DNA from: Hirudinaria manillensis
Lineage: Eukaryota; Annelida; Clitellata; Hirudinida; Hirudinidae
Direction: 5' to 3'
Length of the DNA: 64,000 nucleotides
Assembly (NCBI GenBank): GCA_034509925.1
Contig: CM067536.1
Span: forward strand, 4,582,501-4,646,500
Made by a program: the position numbers and the translations under genes. Positions 58,772 to 64,000 of the stretch are shown here, piece after piece. The stretch's first letter is position 1; each line of letters begins with the position of its first letter. The notes under the pieces are model-generated. The model searched no databases and had not been told where the DNA came from. It was given only the letters and a program-made list of their open reading frames with translations.

Positions 58772-61700
58772 TGCGGCTCGAGCGGTTGACCGGTACGGAC
58801 GAAATTTCGTTTGCTCGTTACAAATTACTGCTTTTGCCTAACGTAACGATTTTTTTGCTTCGAAATCTGGTCAATTTGTGTCCCCTACCAATCTTTTCGT
58901 GGTTGGTGAGCATAATTTCTGGAAAAAAGGGGAAAATAAAGCTGTGAATTGTAAACAACAGTTTCGTTGATTGTCTAGTCATTTAGTTGATAGGACTTCA
59001 CAGTTTGCAAAGGCTTTCAAGTTAGTTCGTTCAATTTGTTGGTTTTGGTTGAAATATGGAAGACACTCAGTCCAGAGGAAAATTGTTAATTAGAACGTTA
59101 CGTTCGAGAAATATGTACGACGAAAGTCTCCATTGTTCGAATATTGATGGCGTACAACAAGAATGTCCGCCAAGAAAGTGCGAATTCTGCGGCTCCGAAT
59201 TCAAAACAGAGCGAGGGCTAAAAATTCATCAAAACCATGCCCATCCAGTGGAATATCACAGAGAAAGGGCCGGTAAAAGCTACTCCAAGTGTCGCTGGTC
59301 GGAAGAAGAATCTCATATTAAGAATATTGACTTTGCAGTTCACATGTCACTGTGGCTGTTAACTGGTTTGCCCCCGTCTTCATTCAAAATTGGGATCGTC
59401 ACATGCATTCCAAAAATAAGTGGAGCCACCAACCTAAGCGAGTTCAGACCCATCACAGTGAGCCCAATCATTGGTCGACTCTTTCACAGGATCCTCAACA
59501 GACGGATGATCTCCTTCTTGCCGTTGTCTCCGCGCCAAAAAGCGTTTCGTCAAGGAGATGGTCTGGCCGATAATATATGGTTGGTGAAGTCCCTCATCAA
59601 GAAAAAGAAGCAGGAACTGAAAAAGTTAAATTTGACTTTTGTAGACGTATCCAAAGCGTTTGATTCAGTTTCTCATCAATCAATCATGAGAGCTGCTTCT
59701 CGACTCGGGGCGCCTCCATTGTTTATCAATTACTTGACAGAACTGTACAGAAATAGCTGGGTTCAAATCAAGACTGCAGATGGAATTAGTAATCGCATTC
59801 AAGTGGGCAGAGGCGTCAAGCAAGGAGATCCAATGTCTCCTATGCTTTTCAATGCCGTTATTGACATGGTCCTTAGCGAAGTGGACAAGTCAATCGGCGT
59901 AACAGGAGACGCTGAGTCCAAAATAAAATGCAACTACGTTGCCTTTGCTGACGACCTCTTGCTGATGTCTACAACAGACGTTGGAATGCAGATGATGCTT
60001 CAACAACTTGAAGGGGGAATGTCAAAGGTGGGATTAGCGATGAATCCAATCAAGTGCGCATCTCTTCGCACCGAGATAAACATCGCAAAAAGATCGTGGA
60101 TTGTTAATCCGGAACCATATCTTGAAGTTCAACACACGAAAATCACTGCACTAAATATCATTGAAACCTACAAATATCTTGGTATTGAGATTGGGGCACG
60201 ATTAAAATATGCATCAATAGCAGAAAAAATTCAAAAAGACCTACACTCCATTTCGCGCGCCCCTTTGGAACCACATCAGCGACTCTACATTCTCAGAACT
60301 CATCTCATGCCTGGCCTTGTACACCATCTCAGCTTCGAAAAAATAAGCCTCAAGTCTTTGAACGCCGCCGACGTCACCATTAGACGAACAGTTCGACATT
60401 GGTTGAAATTGCCGAAGGACGTCCCCAATGCATTCTTGTATGCCCCAGTCCGACTAGGAGGTATCGGAATCCTTCAACTTCGGAAATGGATTCCAAATAT
60501 AAGAATTCGTCGCATGTCACAGGTTTTAAAAGAAGCCAAGGCGAATAGAGACCAATTCATGCTGGATGTCCTTGGAGGCGGAACGACAGTGATGGGAGAA
60601 GTCAGGAAGTTTGGTCTCCCACAGAATTGTACAGACGCCAAAACAATGGGCATCAGAACGGCCAAACAGCTATACAAAACAGTTGACGGATATGGACTGC
60701 AATCATTTTCAAACGCCATTGGTCCAAGCGAATGGCTAATCGATGGAATTAGCAGAATGTCGTCAGATCAATGGATCTCCTGCGTAAAGGTTAGAGCCGC
60801 GGTCATACACAACAAATTGCGGGAATCGAGATACAAGATGTATTTGAGCACTCTCTGCACTGCTGGATGCCGGACTGAGGAGTCGCTGGGCCATATTATA
60901 CAGCGGTGCCATGTTACCGATGGTCCTAGACATGTTAGACACAATTCCATTTTGGCCATGTTAGAAAGCAAACTTGAGAAGATGGGGTTTACCACCAGCA
61001 TCGAACCCAGAATCCCGACGATAGAAGGAACAAAAATTCCTGATTTGTGCGCATGGAAAGGCTCCACATACGTCGTAGGTGACGTGGCAGTGGCATCGGA
61101 TATTGCCGACTTGAATAAAATACACGCTTCAAAAGTCGCAAAGTATGACCTTCCGGGAATCCACCAATGGATGAAGGAAAATAATCCGATGCCAGAACAA
61201 CGGAGCCAGAAAGGTACCATCACCGCCCTGGTCTTGAACTGGAGAGGAGCAATAGCAGAAGAGTCTTGGAGGGTTTGGAGAAGATTTGGGGTCTCGAGGA
61301 GGTTCCTCATGTGGACCTCCATAAAAACAATGCAGGAGACCCATAAGATTTGGCGAACTTTTAAAAATAACGCCTGGAGAAGAAGAAAAAAGAAGTTGAA
61401 TTGAAGGATATTTGTGAATGTACAATGACTCGTAAGATCGACTTGAAAGTTCCCTTTTTTTTTGAATGGTCTGACGGGATTTCCCAGACCCATTGGCGGA
61501 CCTAAAATTATTGAATCGGATTATGAATTGTATGAATTGATTGCTTTTTGTGAGTTTTTGGCTGGGCTAATAAAGGAAAAAAAAATAATAATATTCTAAT
61601 ATTCATCTATAGTTTAAGTAAAGCTTCCCTGACTCACTAGGTTCACCTTCTTGAGACATTCCTGACCAATGCGAAAGTCCAAACAAAACATTGCATCAAG

Positions 61701-63856
61701 TTTGGGAAACAAATGAACTTTGGTCAGCAAAAGCATTTTAAACGACCATTATTTTTATGCTACCTCAGAATACCGCTAAGTTGGAGGATTTTGACCGCAT
61801 TAAGACCATTGGTACCGGATCGTTTGGAAGAGTGATGTTAGTTCAAAAGATTGGTGACGACACTTATCATGCCATGAAGATTCTTGACAAGCAAAAGGTT
61901 TTGTTTTGTAAATTGTCTTTTGAAGCTTATTGATAAGCCAATTGTTTCGCCAGATTGTAAAGATGAAGCAAATCGAACACACGCTCTGTGAGAAGCGCAT
62001 CCTAAGCTGCATTTCATTCCCCCTCATTGTCAACCTCAATTACTCCTTCAAAGTAGTTTTTAATTTTGTCTCATTCGTTACACAAAGTAAATAATAATAT
62101 AATATAATGTAAATAGTAAGTAATAATATAATCACAATAAAGCACGAATGTTTCGATAATTAATAATAGGATAACTCCTACTTGTACATGGTGCTCGAGT
62201 TTGTCAATGGAGGAGAAATGTTTTCTCATCTCAGAAAAAACGGCCGCTTCAGGTATATTAATTTTGCTGTACGATGACTCAACATTTATGACCTAAAATT
62301 CCAATCAGTGAGGAACAGTCAAAGTTTTACGGGTCTCAGATAGTTCTTGTTCTTGAGTACCTTCACAACCTCGATATTATATACAGAGATCTGAAACCGG
62401 AGAATTTACTCATCGATAGAAGCGGATATTTGAAAGTAAGTTGAATTTAAAAATTTATGTATACCGACATTTAAATCTTCATCAAGCGTACTATTTTAAC
62501 AGTTCACTGATTTCGGATTTGCCAAGCTTGTAAAATCAAGAACATACACTCTTTGTGGCACGCCGGAGTACTTGGCTCCAGAAATAATACAAAATAAAGT
62601 TAAGTGTTTCACTTTAATTAAGTATCTTGATCATTTTCATTGCTCATATAAATTATACCTTTTCTGTATTAATATTTTTGACCTCCAATTAAAAATTTTG
62701 TCAGAAAACCTAGCCTCTCACGCTTTTCTCGTATGTTATACGAGTGCTACTCCGCAATTTCCTTAAATTTCCTTAAAACAAAGCATCCGACTTTTCAGAA
62801 AATTACGTGCCTGTGCATTATAGTGATCCAAATATATACGGATATATGAACTCTTTCAAGTGCTCTGACTTGAGAACGTGTATGAATTTTTTGTCAGAGC
62901 CCGGCCTGGCCCGAGGGACTGTCATTACCAAGCATGTGAGCTCTAAGTGAGAGAGAATGTGAACGATTGCACGCCACATAGCAAACAATGTCCTAGCTAA
63001 ATGCTGCGATTTAATGCTGCTTTGAAAAATACATTAGCATTCCAAGATCGGAATATCCTCAAAGGAGAAACTTATACCTTTTTCAAGAAGGTTTCACGTG
63101 AGTTAAAGGCTTTGATTGTAAAAAATGTGATTCTCAGTGGTGACGATTCAAGCGTTGGAAAAATAAAGTGTCCGGTTAGAAAAAAATGAAACTGGAAATG
63201 AAGATTGTGAAAACGCCATTAGCTAGTTGGACTCTGATATCGTCAATAGTTTCGTCCGAGACAAAGTGGTATGCCTGAAAAGTATGTTAAGTTGTTAATA
63301 TGAGCAGAGCACTCTCAATAAATTCATAGCAAATTCCAAGACAAATTCTGAAAAGAAAAAGTCTATCCAGGTTGATGAGATCAAAGAAATCAGATACCAG
63401 ATTCTTGGAAAAGAAATTGATGGCACGTATCTGTTTAGACTCGGAAAAATTCTTGTTATTTAGCTTGAATTCAACGTACTAGTATGCTGTTTATTAGTGG
63501 CAGTTTTAGATAATAAATTACATTTGCGCTTGCAACTGCGCCATGATAAGGTAAATCTTCATGTTGATTATGCTTTTCTAAATGTTGTTCAAGTTTAAAA
63601 TTGTGCTTACAACATCGCTTAAAATAAAAAGTACAAAAGTAGAACCTGTGCAACATCCAGTGTAAATTTTTTTGATCACTTTAATGTACTTATATAAAAA
63701 TTCGACCTATAATCGATTGGAACATTTTTCTAGGGATACAACAAATCAGTTGATTGGTGGGCTTTCGGGGTCCTTCTCTACGAAATGATATCAGGATATC
63801 CACCGTTTTTTGCCGATAATCCAATCCAAATCTATGAAAAGATAGTTGCTGGAAAG
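56771..63856 (+). CDS. cAMP-dependent protein kinase catalytic subunit, first 8 exons, runs off window
   Basis: Ser/Thr kinase released from regulatory subunits by cAMP. Exons: 56771-56864, 57422-57483, 61769-61897, 61954-62052, 62170-62252, 62309-62435, 62503-62598, 63734-63856. Lengths of exons 2-8 (62, 129, 99, 83, 127, 96, 123) equal those I know for the vertebrate gene, and exon 1 ends in the same phase. Motifs: SKEDFEKLW (A-helix, exon 2), GTGSFGRV glycine loop, AMKILDKQK lysine, [10 protein letters not shown] catalytic loop, [22 protein letters not shown] activation loop with its Thr, and [13 protein letters not shown]. The PKA-specific YRDLKPEN supports the assignment. Exon 1 begins [12 protein letters not shown], not MG, so this isoform lacks the myristoylation site; another first exon may exist. 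Intron 2 (4285 bp) holds a retrotransposon. The C-terminal exons lie beyond the window. Confidence 0.93.
56990..57080. repeat. CAT/GTC-rich simple-repeat tract in PKA intron 1
   Basis: Imperfect trinucleotide repeats (CATCAT, GTCATC). They produce a low-complexity open frame that is not a gene. Confidence 0.6.
57484..58702 (+). other. left part of PKA intron 2
   Basis: AT-rich intronic DNA before the (AAT)n tract. A short open frame at 58272-58382 ([14 protein letters not shown] start) has no good donor and no recognised domain. Confidence 0.45.
58703..58772. repeat. (AAT)n microsatellite, about 23 units
   Basis: Uninterrupted AAT repeat that stops exactly where non-repetitive, GC-richer DNA (ATGCGGCTCGAG) begins. 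A few further AAT units reappear at 61585-61594 after the A-rich tail of the retrotransposon, so the element sits inside this tract. Confidence 0.9.
59056..61404 (+). CDS. retrotransposon ORF: C2H2 finger, reverse transcriptase, CCHC, restriction-like endonuclease; internally deleted
   Basis: 782 residues. A C2H2 finger at 42-63 (C42, C45, H58, H63), followed by the start of a Myb-like segment (RWSEEES, about 80-86). The text then jumps straight into the reverse-transcriptase domain ([17 protein letters not shown] at 121-125). Catalytic motifs are present: FVDVSKAFD with D187, KQGDPMSP at 245-252, FADD at 287-290. The thumb is followed by a CCHC knuckle (C591, C595, H603, C608) and endonuclease residues P652-D653, D666 (12 residues between the Asps) and lysines at 683-686. 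R2-type proteins are usually 1000 or more residues and have a longer stretch between Myb and RT, so an in-frame internal deletion of roughly 150-250 residues is likely. It may therefore be a non-autonomous copy whose frame has survived. Confidence 0.9.
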   Translation: MEDTQSRGKLLIRTLRSRNMYDESLHCSNIDGVQQECPPRKCEFCGSEFKTERGLKIHQNHAHPVEYHRERAGKSYSKCRWSEEESHIKNIDFAVHMSLWLLTGLPPSSFKIGIVTCIPKISGATNLSEFRPITVSPIIGRLFHRILNRRMISFLPLSPRQKAFRQGDGLADNIWLVKSLIKKKKQELKKLNLTFVDVSKAFDSVSHQSIMRAASRLGAPPLFINYLTELYRNSWVQIKTADGISNRIQVGRGVKQGDPMSPMLFNAVIDMVLSEVDKSIGVTGDAESKIKCNYVAFADDLLLMSTTDVGMQMMLQQLEGGMSKVGLAMNPIKCASLRTEINIAKRSWIVNPEPYLEVQHTKITALNIIETYKYLGIEIGARLKYASIAEKIQKDLHSISRAPLEPHQRLYILRTHLMPGLVHHLSFEKISLKSLNAADVTIRRTVRHWLKLPKDVPNAFLYAPVRLGGIGILQLRKWIPNIRIRRMSQVLKEAKANRDQFMLDVLGGGTTVMGEVRKFGLPQNCTDAKTMGIRTAKQLYKTVDGYGLQSFSNAIGPSEWLIDGISRMSSDQWISCVKVRAAVIHNKLRESRYKMYLSTLCTAGCRTEESLGHIIQRCHVTDGPRHVRHNSILAMLESKLEKMGFTTSIEPRIPTIEGTKIPDLCAWKGSTYVVGDVAVASDIADLNKIHASKVAKYDLPGIHQWMKENNPMPEQRSQKGTITALVLNWRGAIAEESWRVWRRFGVSRRFLMWTSIKTMQETHKIWRTFKNNAWRRRKKKLN
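61569..61574 (+). promoter_or_regulatory. retrotransposon polyadenylation-like signal
   Basis: AATAAA ten bases before the terminal A run of the element. It also lies in sense inside the PKA intron and could cause premature 3' end formation. Confidence 0.4.
62801..63463 (+). pseudogene. decayed ORF of unknown origin in PKA intron 7
   Basis: Intron 7 (62599-63733) is far longer than its neighbours, which are 56-272 bp. It contains four coding-like runs on the plus strand in changing frames: 62801-62950 (50 codons, contains [15 protein letters not shown]), 63001-63189 (62 codons, contains [16 protein letters not shown]), about 63187-63297 with one stop (contains [13 protein letters not shown]), and about 63304-63463 (contains [19 protein letters not shown]). 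Residue composition is protein-like and the pieces look collinear, as if one gene of over 200 codons had gathered stops and frameshifts. I do not recognise the protein; a decayed transposase or a retrocopy are the obvious options. Confidence 0.4.
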
Positions 63857-64000
63857 GTAGAGTTCAGAACATTGGTGACTTAAACAGCACATCTTGACCT
63901 ATTAACCAGGCCATGACCTACTGCTCACCCAAAATCATAAATTATTATATCCTGATTTTGAGTTATTACACGGATCGGTATATTTCAACAACTTTGCATT

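Larger units (their letters stand above)
58773..61584 (+). mobile_element. non-LTR retrotransposon with restriction-like endonuclease, inserted in (AAT)n
   Basis: About 2.8 kb. A 5' UTR (58773-59055), one ORF (59056-61404), and a 3' UTR (61405-61584) with AATAAA at 61569-61574 and a short A tail. It is in the same orientation as PKA and lies in PKA intron 2. The single ORF with C-terminal CCHC and PD-D endonuclease places it with the R2/R4/Hero group. Insertion in TAA/AAT repeats is known for Dong-type (R4) elements, as I recall, which fits the flanks here. There is no LTR and no apurinic endonuclease. It is probably young because the ORF is still open. Confidence 0.88.

Noticed and set aside
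58663-58947. Open frame with a long asparagine run
   Set aside because: Reads through the AAT microsatellite into the 5' UTR of the retrotransposon; no domain.
60474-61493. Minus-strand open frames of up to 241 codons
   Set aside because: Antisense to the retrotransposon ORF, whose plus-strand frame carries all RT and endonuclease motifs.
61757-61768. ATG at 61757 as the PKA start codon
   Set aside because: The twelve bases before AATACC end in CTACCTCAG, a splice acceptor, and the remaining 129-nt exon equals the conserved PKA exon. Exons 1 and 2 were then found upstream with matching phases.

Overview
This window is nuclear DNA from an animal. Genes are AT-rich and split by GT-AG introns, and polyadenylation signals are AATAAA. 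The gene set is metazoan: PARP1, AMMECR1, a KLF zinc-finger factor, GATA123-type and GATA456-type factors, the radial-spoke protein RSPH9, L-gulonolactone oxidase and the PKA catalytic subunit. One GATA123 plus one GATA456 gene points to a bilaterian. A GULO-type gene together with slow-evolving intron positions (the eight PKA exons seen have the lengths I know for the vertebrate gene) makes a spiralian or other slow-evolving invertebrate likely, but I cannot name the species. I see no rRNA, tRNA, CRISPR or bacterial features.

Layout. 1-431 (-): decayed reverse-transcriptase fragment. 1266-9806 (+): PARP1, 26 exons. 10226-12283 (-): an unrecognised four-exon gene for 239 residues with a duplicated acidic motif, tail-to-tail with PARP1. 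12841-14391 (+): broken Ty3/gypsy-type pol. 15675-17041 (+): AMMECR1. 21610-22357 (+): KLF factor, tail-to-tail with 22874-28601 (-): GATA123-type factor. 31459-32687 (-): RSPH9. 33580-36199 or slightly further (-): GULO. 36.5-45.2 kb: largely empty, apart from a 107-bp retrotransposed tail with a 32-bp target duplication. 45229-48049 (+): unrecognised cysteine-rich single-pass membrane protein. 51072-55942 (+): GATA456-type factor with a degenerate N-terminal finger. 56771 to beyond the window end (+): PKA catalytic subunit. Its intron 2 carries a restriction-like-endonuclease non-LTR retrotransposon sitting in an (AAT)n tract, and its intron 7 carries a decayed ORF of unknown origin.

No operon-like organisation is seen. 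The genes are ordinary single transcription units: DNA-break signalling (PARP1), ciliary motility (RSPH9), ascorbate synthesis (GULO), cAMP signalling (PKA) and developmental transcription factors (KLF, two GATA). The main points of interest are the close linkage of the two GATA classes, the lost DNA/FOG-binding core in one GATA finger, a GULO with Cys at the usual flavin-attachment His, two unrecognised proteins, and the target preference and internal deletion of the retrotransposon. Exon coordinates were worked out by hand from splice signals and reading phase. They are internally consistent, but no transcript supports them.
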